Source: Vreelandella sp031769195
GTDB lineage: Bacteria; Pseudomonadota; Gammaproteobacteria; Pseudomonadales; Halomonadaceae
NCBI RefSeq assembly: GCF_031769195.1
Contig: NZ_JAVHNP010000006.1
Location: forward strand, 235,109 to 299,108
DNA: 64,000 nucleotides
Direction: 5' to 3'
The stretch's first letter is position 1; the number at the start of each line of letters is the position of its first letter. Both the position numbers and the translations under genes were made by a program. The notes below the pieces were generated by a model. It saw only the letters and a program-made list of their open reading frames with translations. It was not told the origin of the DNA and ran no database searches. This document shows, in pieces, positions 32,796-40,471 of this stretch.

Positions 32796-33124
32796 TTCGA
32801 CTCTCCTGAGGTTAACGATGTCATCGGCTCACAGGCCGACAACAGTGATGCATGAAGTCCTGCTAACCCTTGATCGCGCGGGTTTTCTAGAATGTCGCGC
32901 AGCCGTTGACCACTTGCGTGGCTAAATCGACACACTAACTGATTACTTCGCGCAAGCTTGGTGAGCTGCCATGCATTCAGCGATACCAATAGGTCAGCGA
33001 GCTCGCTATCAATTTTTAATCGGAACATCGCCGCCTCGCGGTCTTCGCTCAATAAGCGTTGCGCAAGTAGCAGGTACGCTAAGTTAATTTCTTGAATCTC
33101 ATCGAGAAAGCTTGTTTGACTCAT
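32792..33124 (-). CDS. flhD: FlhD, flagellar master regulator subunit
   Basis: 110 residues. The opening (FLDEIQEINLAYLLLAQRLL) and core (FRLKIDSELADLLVSLNAWQLTKLARSNQLVCRF) match FlhD. It partners FlhC, whose gene overlaps its stop codon. Its presence places this locus under enterobacterial-type class I control instead of FleQ/FlrA. Confidence 0.95.
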   Translation of the reverse strand: MSQTSFLDEIQEINLAYLLLAQRLLSEDREAAMFRLKIDSELADLLVSLNAWQLTKLARSNQLVCRFSHASGQRLRDILENPRDQGLAGLHASLLSACEPMTSLTSGESK

Positions 33125-33162
33125 AGTGTCCCATCGAACGACACAGGCGCTACGTTGTGACC

Positions 33163-33168
33163 ATTATA
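33163..33168 (-). promoter_or_regulatory. Putative -10 element of flhDC
   Basis: TATAAT on the minus strand, 39 bases before the flhD ATG, in the 105-bp gap to flhX. No convincing -35 hexamer sits 16-18 bases upstream (the segment is A-rich), so an activator may be needed. Confidence 0.4.
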
Positions 33169-33229
33169 CTGGCGCCATTGATGACTTTTTCTTACCCCGC
33201 ATCATGGTTGCATACAACGCTTGTATTGG

Positions 33230-33523
33230 CTACTTGAGCCTCTCACGCTGATTCAGCCCATCATCTGACAGCTCAAATACCCATACGAGTAGCTCAGCCA
33301 CCACTTGATACAAACTAGCAGGTATCTCAGCATCTAAGTCTAGCTGCATCAGTAGTGCTACCAACTCGGGCGCATCGTGAACATAAATCCCCTGCCGCTG
33401 CGCTTCGGCCATAATACGTTCGGCAAGCTCACCGTACCCCTTTGCCACCACACGCGGGGCCTGCTCACCCTCTTGGTACGCCAGCGCGACGGCTTGGCGA
33501 CGCCGCTCACCCGAGGTCGCCAT
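33230..33523 (-). CDS. flhX: FlhX-type FlhB C-terminal-domain homologue
   Basis: 97 residues resembling only the cytoplasmic domain of FlhB after the cleavage site: AVALAYQEGEQAPRVVAKGYGELAERI and DAEIPASLYQVVAELLVWVFEL match FlhB around 18,000-17,750. There are no membrane helices and no NPTH, so it starts where the cleaved FlhB-CC fragment would start. Such short homologues can substitute in part for FlhB-CC. GGAG lies 7 bases ahead of the ATG. It overlaps the upstream FliK-like gene by 17 bp. Confidence 0.85.
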   Translation of the reverse strand: MATSGERRRQAVALAYQEGEQAPRVVAKGYGELAERIMAEAQRQGIYVHDAPELVALLMQLDLDAEIPASLYQVVAELLVWVFELSDDGLNQRERLK

Positions 33524-34718
33524 CGTCGCTCTCCAATGTTACATACCTAACCTTCACCTGCACTTGGCGAAAATCAAACGCGTTTAAACGTTGCTCTAAA
33601 GCCCCCACACCCTCTTCCAGGCGCTGCTGCGTGGAAGCATTATCTGTCGTTAAATCAATAGTCAATGCGCCATGATAAAGTGAAAGTGAAATGCTAAAAT
33701 GGCCGAGATTGGGGACCTCTAGCTGCATCTCAGAACGCCACCCCTCTTCGCCTCCCTCTTGGTCATCAGTGCCGCTCTTTTGCCCTTCACGCCCGGGCAA
33801 ATTCACCACCAGCGCCATGAAGATTCCCGCCCAGACATCACCCTCCCAGCGCAGTGTGGGCATCACCAGCATCTCTAACTGCTGGCGCACTAACCCTTGT
33901 AGGCTTTCATGCACAATTTCTTTTGGGCCACGACTCGTCACCTCAAGCTCACTGGCAACAGGTAATGCCACAGGCAGCGGAGGTAACTCTCGGCGCTCTC
34001 CGATTAGAGGAGATAAGGGAGCATTGGGGCTAGGAGGCAGCATCGCCGGCCGCTCAAGCAGCAGCCTGTCGCCCGGGGCAGGCACCAACGTTGAGTTGGG
34101 CAAAATAGACGCCGATGCCTGGCTCGCAATGAGCGCAGAGGCCGGCGCAGCGCTTAGTACTGGCGACGTTGCGCTAGCAACAAACATGCCGACAGGACGG
34201 GGCCCTGGCTGCATTTGCGGCTCTCTAAGCAGTTGCTGTCGAGTCGCTTCTCCTTGAAACCAGCGCTTCAAGTGCGACTCATAAAACAAACCGCTGTCAC
34301 GAATGCTTGATTCCAAACGACTCGCCAGCACAGGTGCCGAAGGCGACTCCTGAACGGACATTAAGGGGGCTTGAGGGCGAAGGACGGTAGGAGGCGCAGG
34401 GAAACGCAACAACACATCCGCAATGGTACGCGCCGCAGGGCTGAAATGCGTTTGTGTTGAACTGGGTGCACCGTTTGGGGCCCCACCTGGCTGAGCTTGT
34501 CGAAACCCCTCAGGCATTCCTGGCAGGCGTTTCAAATCTCCTAGCAAAGGAGCGAGCGGTCGGCCGTCTAAGCCAGCATCGCCTTGCAGGGCACGTGGCC
34601 CATCACCGGCATAAACAGGCTGCACGGGGGCGTTCAGCGCACGTTGAGTAGACACCTCGGCTTGGCGTCCAAGCACTTGATGTAACAGTGTGTCGATAAG
34701 CGGCGTGATGCCACTCAC
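33507..34718 (-). CDS. Second FliK-like hook-length/switch protein
   Basis: 403 residues: Pro/Ala/Leu-rich, low-complexity N-terminal two thirds and a C-terminal domain (LQLEVPNLGHFSISLSLYHGALTIDL; LEQRLNAFDFRQVQVKVRYV) in the style of FliK C-terminal substrate-switch domains. Being paired with flhX supports this reading, since FliK acts on FlhB. The main fliK is at 44079-46088. The GTG start overlaps the fliT stop (GTGA). It could tune export switching, or control export of a substrate encoded elsewhere; which is unknown. Confidence 0.65.
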   Translation of the reverse strand: MSGITPLIDTLLHQVLGRQAEVSTQRALNAPVQPVYAGDGPRALQGDAGLDGRPLAPLLGDLKRLPGMPEGFRQAQPGGAPNGAPSSTQTHFSPAARTIADVLLRFPAPPTVLRPQAPLMSVQESPSAPVLASRLESSIRDSGLFYESHLKRWFQGEATRQQLLREPQMQPGPRPVGMFVASATSPVLSAAPASALIASQASASILPNSTLVPAPGDRLLLERPAMLPPSPNAPLSPLIGERRELPPLPVALPVASELEVTSRGPKEIVHESLQGLVRQQLEMLVMPTLRWEGDVWAGIFMALVVNLPGREGQKSGTDDQEGGEEGWRSEMQLEVPNLGHFSISLSLYHGALTIDLTTDNASTQQRLEEGVGALEQRLNAFDFRQVQVKVRYVTLESDDGDLG

Positions 34719-35122
34719 GATGCCCCCTTATCTCGGGAAGGGTCACTGTCATGGCCGTTATAAACACCCTGCTGTGGGGCATATGCACGATGCAAATCAC
34801 GCTGACGCTGGGAGACGCCAATCAGCTTACCTAGCTCATCACGCCTAGCCACCAAACGACGGCGAATTTCAACATCGTGCTCTAGGATCTGTTCTAACAG
34901 TTCGGATTTGCGCTGCTTACCCTGAGCATCCAACGCCACCGTCACATCTAAGGTGCGTAGCTCTTCCACCAGCACGACGTAGTTACTGCGCTGTTCGATG
35001 AGTTCTGCCCACTGCTCTGCATTTGCCAGCTCATGCATATGATTCACACGCACCAGTAGCTTAGCGTAGGCATCTAACAGTGCTTGTTGAGAAGGACTAT
35101 GAGCTGTTTCGGAAGCCGCCAT
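34715..35122 (-). CDS. fliT: FliT-like flagellar export chaperone
   Basis: 135 residues from the ATG at 35122 (GAGG five bases upstream), starting MAASETAHSP. It is helical with heptad-like spacing (LLDAYAKLLVRVNHMHELANAEQWAELIEQR), as in FliT, the chaperone of the filament cap FliD. In enterobacteria FliT also antagonises FlhDC. It sits 7 bp after fliS, the standard fliS-fliT pairing, but fliD itself is absent from the window. Sequence conservation is low in this family, so position carries much of the assignment. Confidence 0.75.
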   Translation of the reverse strand: MAASETAHSPSQQALLDAYAKLLVRVNHMHELANAEQWAELIEQRSNYVVLVEELRTLDVTVALDAQGKQRKSELLEQILEHDVEIRRRLVARRDELGKLIGVSQRQRDLHRAYAPQQGVYNGHDSDPSRDKGAS

Positions 35123-35129
35123 GCTTGCC

Positions 35130-35546
35130 TCATGCACTTTGCTGTTGACCAATCTCACGCCACGCGGAGGCGATATCTTCAAGCAGCCGCTCAGCCTGAT
35201 TAAGACTCTCTTCGTCGTTACGCAAATTAGCGGTTAGCAGTAGGCGAGCAATATAGTCATAAAGAGACGCAAGCCGTTCAGCGATCACGCCCCCTTTCTC
35301 TTGATCCAGGGCTGCTGCCAGTCCATTGTTAATAATGTCGAGCGCCTTAGATATCGAGCGGCCTTTTTCTGCCCTATTACCAGCCTGCATATGAATACGC
35401 GCTGCACGAATGGCGGCCTGAGCACCGTCAAACAGCATCACAATCAGCTGATGCGGGTCAGCAGACATAACACCACTTTCAACGCCAACACGGGCATACG
35501 CACTTGCGCCTCGTCCGTTAGCGGCGCCGCCGCGAGTGTAGGTCAT
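35130..35546 (-). CDS. fliS: FliS, flagellin export chaperone
   Basis: 138 residues from the ATG at 35546 (AAGGAG nine bases upstream). Family motifs are clear: SAYARVGVESGV, DPHQLIVMLFDGAQAAIRAARIHM and KGRSISKALDIINNGLAAAL. It binds flagellin C-termini in the cytoplasm to prevent early polymerisation. A FliA-type promoter lies about 100 bases upstream (35645-35671). The reading frame stays open further upstream, but the stronger ribosome site favours this start. Confidence 0.94.
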   Translation of the reverse strand: MTYTRGGAANGRGASAYARVGVESGVMSADPHQLIVMLFDGAQAAIRAARIHMQAGNRAEKGRSISKALDIINNGLAAALDQEKGGVIAERLASLYDYIARLLLTANLRNDEESLNQAERLLEDIASAWREIGQQQSA

Positions 35547-35644
35547 TAGCGGACACTCCTTTATGGGGTAGAGCAACAGCAACGCCAAAAATGGCAACTG
35601 CTGTTTAGTATTCAAGGTTGAGCGAGCTTGCTCAGCTATTAAAT

Positions 35645-35671
35645 ATATCGGCGTCACATCTGCGGACTTTA
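35645..35671 (-). promoter_or_regulatory. sigma28 (FliA) promoter of fliS-fliT
   Basis: On the minus strand TAAAGTCC, 11 bases, GCCGATAT: 6/8 and 7/8 matches to TAAAGTTT-N11-GCCGATAA with exact spacing. The -10 side lies about 99 bases before the fliS ATG, making fliST (and perhaps the downstream fliK-like gene and flhX) late genes. Confidence 0.75.
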
Positions 35672-35717
35672 ACGCCTCATTACTTTTTAATTCGGCTATC
35701 TCCTAGCCCCCTAAGAG

Positions 35718-37409
35718 CTAGGTAGATACCGCCACCTCACGAACCGGTTTACCAAGGCGCTCTAGCACATCGCCACGCACCACGCCGCCCAAGGTATCGC
35801 GCATAGGTGGCTCTGGCTGCTGTGTCAACACCACCTCCAATGGCGCACCCTGCCCATCCAAGCGCAGAATCCAGCCAAGCTGCTCACTCGAAAATAGCGC
35901 TAGTGAGCCGACCGGCAACGCTCTAAAGTGCTCGATGTAGCGCTTAATCCAGCGAGGGTCAAACTGATGAGGATGGGCCAGCAAATGACGATATATCTGC
36001 TGAGCGGTGCGTCCTGGACGATCAGGTCGATCACGACGCATCGCCTCTACCACATCCACAACAGCACTGGCTTTCGCCAGCTCGTTAATATCATCGCCCG
36101 TCAACCCTTCAGGATAACCGCTGCCATCAAGACGCTCGTTAATCCCGCCGATCACCGCTTGGGCAACAGTCGCTGACAGCCACTGGCACGTATGTAAACG
36201 CGCCAGCAACAAAGACACATGCTCGCTTAACGCTTGACGATGTGTCGCTTCAAAATTCGGAGCCTTAAAGACCACTTGAGGAATCAGCGCCTTACCCAAG
36301 TCATGCACTAAGCCGCTGGCTACAATTGCCTTTCGCACCTCACGTGGCATATTGCCTCCCACCAGATCAAGCAGGTGGACCGATACGGCAATGCCATGCC
36401 GAACAAGCAAGGGCTCAAGGGAGAGACAGCGAGAAGCAAACAATAGCGCCTCACGATCCTCTTCATGGAGTGCAAGCAGCCGATCCGCATTACGAGACAG
36501 CTGTCTTGAGTCAATGTCGTTGCCCTGCTGTAGCAGTAACAGCTGAGCATCAAGATAAGCGGCCACCTTCACTAAACGACGCGCCATAGGCGTCGCGTAA
36601 CGGCGAATATCGCGCCGACCAACATGCTCAGTATCGGGCGTTCGCCTACCGGGCTGCTCAAACAGCGGTGACGGCTGACGCTCTTCTTGAACTTCCTTTT
36701 TATAACGCGCAGCTTCCCGCTCAATCTCACAAACGAAGTACCAAATTTGCCGCTCTTGCTCGGATGTGCAACCTGCAAACCGGAAGCCCACACGCAATAG
36801 GTGGCGCTCAGGGTCGGTTTTTTGATGACGGGCAATCCCGTGAACTTCAAAATAGGTGCCATTGGGAAAGGTAAATGCCAGTTTCAGCGGCTCATCGGTT
36901 TCTGCCAGCACACCACTGGCCGTTAGCGGAAGTTCAAGCTGACAGCCGTCTTGGGAGAGGTCGCGCAACTCCCCTAACGCGCTATCGCCACCCTCTCCAA
37001 AAACCGAGGCAGCCACCACCATGCCCATACGCAGCTCAGCTCGGTAGGATTCGCGGCGCTGCAGTACGTCGACGGTCGTCGGATAATCACTGCAACATAA
37101 AAAACGCCCACCGGAACGACGCGTCTCGGTGAGCGAGAGCAGCGGCGTTCGAAGCACTTTGCCTTGCGCCTGGCCACGCAGAAAAAATTGCTCTCCCTGC
37201 TGAAGGCGGCTAAGCAGGTAATCTACGGACGACAGATCCATGACGAGCGTCTCACCCTCATGCTGCTCCATTAGCACAATAGGCTCAGGCCGCGCATCCG
37301 GGGTAGCGAGGCATAGGGACACCCCACCACTCTCTATCATGGTATTTAGAAGAGAGCTGATTGCCGACAGGCTGGTGACGCTCTCGTACTCATCTTGCTG
37401 AACTTCCAT
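35718..37409 (-). CDS. YcgR-like PilZ protein fused to a degenerate HD-GYP domain
   Basis: 563 residues. The N-terminal 110 residues look like the YcgR accessory domain. A PilZ domain follows with both c-di-GMP motifs: R119-ESY-R123 and D150-LSQDG-155. After a charged linker comes an HD-GYP domain: HD at 369-370 with LGK, His397, DGSGYPEG at 428-435, Asp452. The HHE of the usual HHERxDGxGYP is INE (423-425), so two metal-ligand histidines are missing and phosphodiesterase activity is doubtful. It probably binds c-di-GMP through PilZ and acts on the motor or on filament assembly. GAGG lies 5 bases before the ATG. Confidence 0.85.
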   Translation of the reverse strand: MEVQQDEYESVTSLSAISSLLNTMIESGGVSLCLATPDARPEPIVLMEQHEGETLVMDLSSVDYLLSRLQQGEQFFLRGQAQGKVLRTPLLSLTETRRSGGRFLCCSDYPTTVDVLQRRESYRAELRMGMVVAASVFGEGGDSALGELRDLSQDGCQLELPLTASGVLAETDEPLKLAFTFPNGTYFEVHGIARHQKTDPERHLLRVGFRFAGCTSEQERQIWYFVCEIEREAARYKKEVQEERQPSPLFEQPGRRTPDTEHVGRRDIRRYATPMARRLVKVAAYLDAQLLLLQQGNDIDSRQLSRNADRLLALHEEDREALLFASRCLSLEPLLVRHGIAVSVHLLDLVGGNMPREVRKAIVASGLVHDLGKALIPQVVFKAPNFEATHRQALSEHVSLLLARLHTCQWLSATVAQAVIGGINERLDGSGYPEGLTGDDINELAKASAVVDVVEAMRRDRPDRPGRTAQQIYRHLLAHPHQFDPRWIKRYIEHFRALPVGSLALFSSEQLGWILRLDGQGAPLEVVLTQQPEPPMRDTLGGVVRGDVLERLGKPVREVAVST

Positions 37410-37544
37410 GCGTGCCTCGCTTACCCAAACGCGTTATGCGTTAACGCTCATCACAAAGCAGCAGAGCATAACAGAAGCTTTTACCCAGCCGTATGCCCGC
37501 CATAGGGCTAATAACACTTTTCTTTTCGTCTATAGTAAAAAGAA

Positions 37545-37571
37545 TAAAGTTTGTGACATACGCGCCGATAA
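37545..37571 (+). promoter_or_regulatory. sigma28 (FliA) promoter of flaG, perfect consensus
   Basis: TAAAGTTT (37545-37552), 11 bases, GCCGATAA (37564-37571): identical to the enterobacterial FliA consensus at all 16 positions. It drives flaG, whose ATG is about 100 bases further on. It lies in the 263-bp gap between the divergent HD-GYP gene and flaG; I see nothing else definite there. Confidence 0.9.
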
Positions 37572-37672
37572 ATTCCAAAAGAGGCTCATGGCCAGACGGT
37601 AAACGGCCTCACTGCCTTTCCGCGATTACGTTACCCAGCCCCCTAGGCTTACTCTCAAGAGGAACGTTACAG

Positions 37673-38029
37673 ATGAGCCCACTCTCTATCGACGCAGCCA
37701 CGTCAACAGCGGCACCCGCTTTACTATCTGAGCGCACCGCGCGCCAAGCAGCCCCGCTGCCTATCGCCACGGCTACGGGCGATGAAGAGACGGTCAACAC
37801 TCAGCAAACAACAAAGGAAGCCCTGGTTGAGCCCGTAAAGCGTATTAACGATGCGATGAGACCTCGTGGGCTGGAATTTGACATCAGCGAACAGTCTGCA
37901 CGCATTATCACGCGGGTCATTGACCGTGAAACAGGCGATGTCATACGCCAAATACCAGCGGAAGAAGTACTACTAATGGCAGAACGACTTGAAGAACTAC
38001 AAGGGAAACTGATTTCGCTTAAGGCATAA
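37673..38029 (+). CDS. flaG: FlaG family flagellar protein
   Basis: 118 residues from the ATG at 37673 (AGAGGA upstream). A low-complexity N-terminus is followed by the FlaG core: VKRINDAMRPRGLEFDISE, ARIITRVIDRETGDVIRQIPAEEVLLMAERL. FlaG proteins affect filament length and are usually next to fliC or fliD, but here neither is present. The perfect FliA promoter upstream marks it as a late gene. It converges with fliE. Confidence 0.9.
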   Translation: MSPLSIDAATSTAAPALLSERTARQAAPLPIATATGDEETVNTQQTTKEALVEPVKRINDAMRPRGLEFDISEQSARIITRVIDRETGDVIRQIPAEEVLLMAERLEELQGKLISLKA

Positions 38030-38121
38030 CGATCCGCATAAGCGGCAAGCGCACTACGAAGCATGGCGTAGGCCGCTCACTCTTTCAGCCCATCCATACG
38101 ACTGCGCTAAAACATTGCGGC

Positions 38122-38448
38122 CTAAACCTGCATGTTCATCACGTCACGGTAAGCGGTCAAGAGACGATTACGCACTTGCGTTCCCATTTGAAAAGCGACG
38201 CTTGCCTTCTGCATATCTACCATCACGTCATTGAGTTCAATATTAGGGTCCCCCGCTTGAAACGCCATTGCTTTAGCATTCGACGCTTGTTGCAAGCGAT
38301 TGATTCGCTGGATGGAGGCCTGCAGTTCGCTACCAAAACCTGATTGACCAACCGCCGTAGCGACTTGCTCGCCCTTAATAGGCTGAGCGGCCTGGGTAGC
38401 AAGCCCCTGCATCTGCTGCAGCGCAGACTGTATCGAAGGTGAACTCAT
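38122..38448 (-). CDS. fliE: FliE, MS-ring/rod junction protein
   Basis: 108 residues from the ATG at 38448 (GAGG seven bases upstream; an ATG two codons earlier lies too close to that site). FGSELQASIQRINRLQQASNAKA, GDPNIELNDVMVDMQKASVAFQMG and VRNRLLTAYRDVMNMQV match FliE. It joins the MS ring (FliF) to the proximal rod and is the first rod substrate exported. It is divergent from fliF, as in enterobacteria. Confidence 0.94.
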   Translation of the reverse strand: MSSPSIQSALQQMQGLATQAAQPIKGEQVATAVGQSGFGSELQASIQRINRLQQASNAKAMAFQAGDPNIELNDVMVDMQKASVAFQMGTQVRNRLLTAYRDVMNMQV

Positions 38449-38501
38449 ACGCATGCCTCAATTCGCAAGAAACCATTTAATGCTGAAAGCCTACCACTAG
38501 T

Positions 38502-38550
38502 ACGAAAAGCGTCATACGTACAAATGCGTGTAAAAAGCCAAGCTTTTCGT
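38502..38550. promoter_or_regulatory. Inverted repeat in the fliE-fliF divergent region
   Basis: ACGAAAAGC (38502-38510) and GCTTTTCGT (38542-38550) form a perfect 9-bp inverted repeat with 31 bp between arms, spanning 49 bp in total. The size is close to that of an FlhD4C2 operator (two half-sites about 17 bp each with a spacer of about 10 bp). The gap holds both fliE and fliF promoters; no clear sigma70 elements stand out. Confidence 0.3.
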
Positions 38551-38704
38551 TCATTTATGGTAGACGCACCCCCGGATAATGGCGTTCATCACAATTCCGC
38601 TTCATCATTTCAGCGGATAACCGCGATTGACGGATATAGCCTATGCCTTCTTTGGTGATGCGCCTTGGTCGACACCCGTTTTGCCTGCCCTTATGGAGGG
38701 ATGC

Positions 38705-40471
38705 ATGAGCGAAACTGGTGCTACGGCAGGCCGTCAAAATAGCACGACACAAAGCGCCCCGCGCAGCGGAGCAGCAGAGAACGCCCCCAATAACCCATCT
38801 GCCCTTGAGCGCACTATGAAACAGCTGCGCGGCAACCCTCTTGTGGTTGTATTGGTGGCAGCGGCGGCCTCTATCGCCATTATTGCGGCGCTCTTTATGT
38901 GGGCCAGCAGTCCCGACTATCGTGTGCTTTACAGCAATTTAAGCGAAGCCGACGGTGGCCGAATCATTGCTGAACTAGACACCCGGGGCGTGCCCTATCA
39001 ATTTGGTCAAGGCGGCCAAGCCTTGCTGGTGCCCAGCGATCAGGTTCACACCCTGAGGCTTCAGCTTGCCGAACAAGGCCTTCCCCAAGGGGGCAATCTC
39101 GGCCTTGAGCTTATGGAAACTCAGGCATTTGGTATTAGCCAGTTTGCAGAACAGGTCAATTTCCAGCGCGGCCTTGAGGGAGAACTCGCTCGTTCTATTG
39201 AGTCTCTAGGGCCGGTCGAAAGCGTGCGCGTTCACCTTTCCATGGCAAAACCTTCCGTGTTTATTCGTGACCGTGAGCCTGCCAAAGCTTCTGTGGTACT
39301 GACCCTTCTACCAGGCCGCGTGCTGGGTGAAGGCCAAGTCAGTGCCATTGTGCACATGGTTTCCAGCAGTGTGCCTGAGCTTGCCATCGAAGATGTCACG
39401 GTTGTTGATCAAAATGGTCGGCTGCTTACCGCCAATAGCGCCCAAGGAAATGATCTTGATGGCACGCAGCTAGCCTACATCACCGAGGTTGAACGCTCTT
39501 ACCAACAGCGCATAGAGAACATCCTCTCGCCGATCGTGGGCAGTAATAATGTGCGTGCCCAGGTGGCTGCACAAATAGATTTCTCTCGCCGCGAGCAAAC
39601 ATCCGAACGCTATAGCCCCAATCAGGCACCCAATGAATCCGCTGTGCGCAGCCGCCAGCTGAGTCTCTCTTACGATGGAGAAGACCCATTAGCTACCGGT
39701 ATTCCCGGTGCGTTAAGCAACACCCCTCCCGGCGTTGCGCCCTCCCCTATCAACCAACCCGACCCAGCCGCAGCGGACGGCGAGGGAGACGCGGCGGCCG
39801 CACCCGGCGCGCTGACCAATCTGCGCCAAGAAGATGTGGTGAACTATGAAGTTGACCGCAGCATTGAACACATTCAACACCGTCTTGGCCAAGTGCAGCG
39901 CCTCTCTGCCGCTGTCGTCGTCAACTTCCGCAATGTCACGAATGAAGAGGGCGTGGTTGAGCAGGTTGCGCTTAGCGCAGATGAGATTGCTCAAATTGAG
40001 CGCTTAGTTCAGCAGGCGATGGGCTTCTCAGAGCTTCGCGGTGACCAAGTCGAAGTTGTTAACACACCGTTTGCTGGCGACGATGACACTCGCATTGAGC
40101 CCGTTTGGTGGCAGCATCCCGACAACCTCGCCCTGGCCGCAACGCTGGGCCGCTACTTACTTGTGGCCCTGGCCGCATTGTTACTGTATTGGCTGATTTT
40201 GCGCCCGCTCATTAACCGCTACACGCAGCCTCCCATTATGGCCGCAGCGACACCTGGCGGCATGCTGAACACCAGCGTCGGCAGTGACGATGAGGATGAG
40301 CAAGAGGGTGAAGGTGGCGCTGATGACGATGACACCTATAGCAATAAACCCAAGCGCCGTCGCAAAACGTCGCTCTACGAACATAATCTTAACGACCTGC
40401 GGGAAATGGCCCAGGAAGATCCCCGCATGGTCGCGATGATCATTCGCAGCTGGATGAACGCCAATGACTAG
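38705..40471 (+). CDS. fliF: FliF, flagellar MS-ring protein
   Basis: 588 residues from the ATG at 38705 (GGAGG five bases upstream; an in-frame ATG at 38627 would add 26 atypical residues). TM1 (LVVVLVAAAASIAIIAALFMWA), ring-building motifs (DYRVLYSNLSEADGGRIIAELD; PQGGNLGLELMETQAFGISQFAEQVNFQRGLEGEL; LARSIE), a periplasmic portion with an Ala/Gly/Pro-rich insert (about 355-395), TM2 (LALAATLGRYLLVALAALLLYWLIL) and a FliG-binding C-terminus (LNDLREMAQEDPRMVAMIIRSWM) are present. An acidic stretch (DDEDEQEGEGGADDDD) precedes the FliG-binding part. Confidence 0.96.
   Translation: MSETGATAGRQNSTTQSAPRSGAAENAPNNPSALERTMKQLRGNPLVVVLVAAAASIAIIAALFMWASSPDYRVLYSNLSEADGGRIIAELDTRGVPYQFGQGGQALLVPSDQVHTLRLQLAEQGLPQGGNLGLELMETQAFGISQFAEQVNFQRGLEGELARSIESLGPVESVRVHLSMAKPSVFIRDREPAKASVVLTLLPGRVLGEGQVSAIVHMVSSSVPELAIEDVTVVDQNGRLLTANSAQGNDLDGTQLAYITEVERSYQQRIENILSPIVGSNNVRAQVAAQIDFSRREQTSERYSPNQAPNESAVRSRQLSLSYDGEDPLATGIPGALSNTPPGVAPSPINQPDPAAADGEGDAAAAPGALTNLRQEDVVNYEVDRSIEHIQHRLGQVQRLSAAVVVNFRNVTNEEGVVEQVALSADEIAQIERLVQQAMGFSELRGDQVEVVNTPFAGDDDTRIEPVWWQHPDNLALAATLGRYLLVALAALLLYWLILRPLINRYTQPPIMAAATPGGMLNTSVGSDDEDEQEGEGGADDDDTYSNKPKRRRKTSLYEHNLNDLREMAQEDPRMVAMIIRSWMNAND

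Noticed and set aside
35703..35722. CCTAGC/GCTAGG hairpin at the end of the PilZ/HD-GYP gene
   Set aside because: Short stem that includes the stop codon, with no following T-run.
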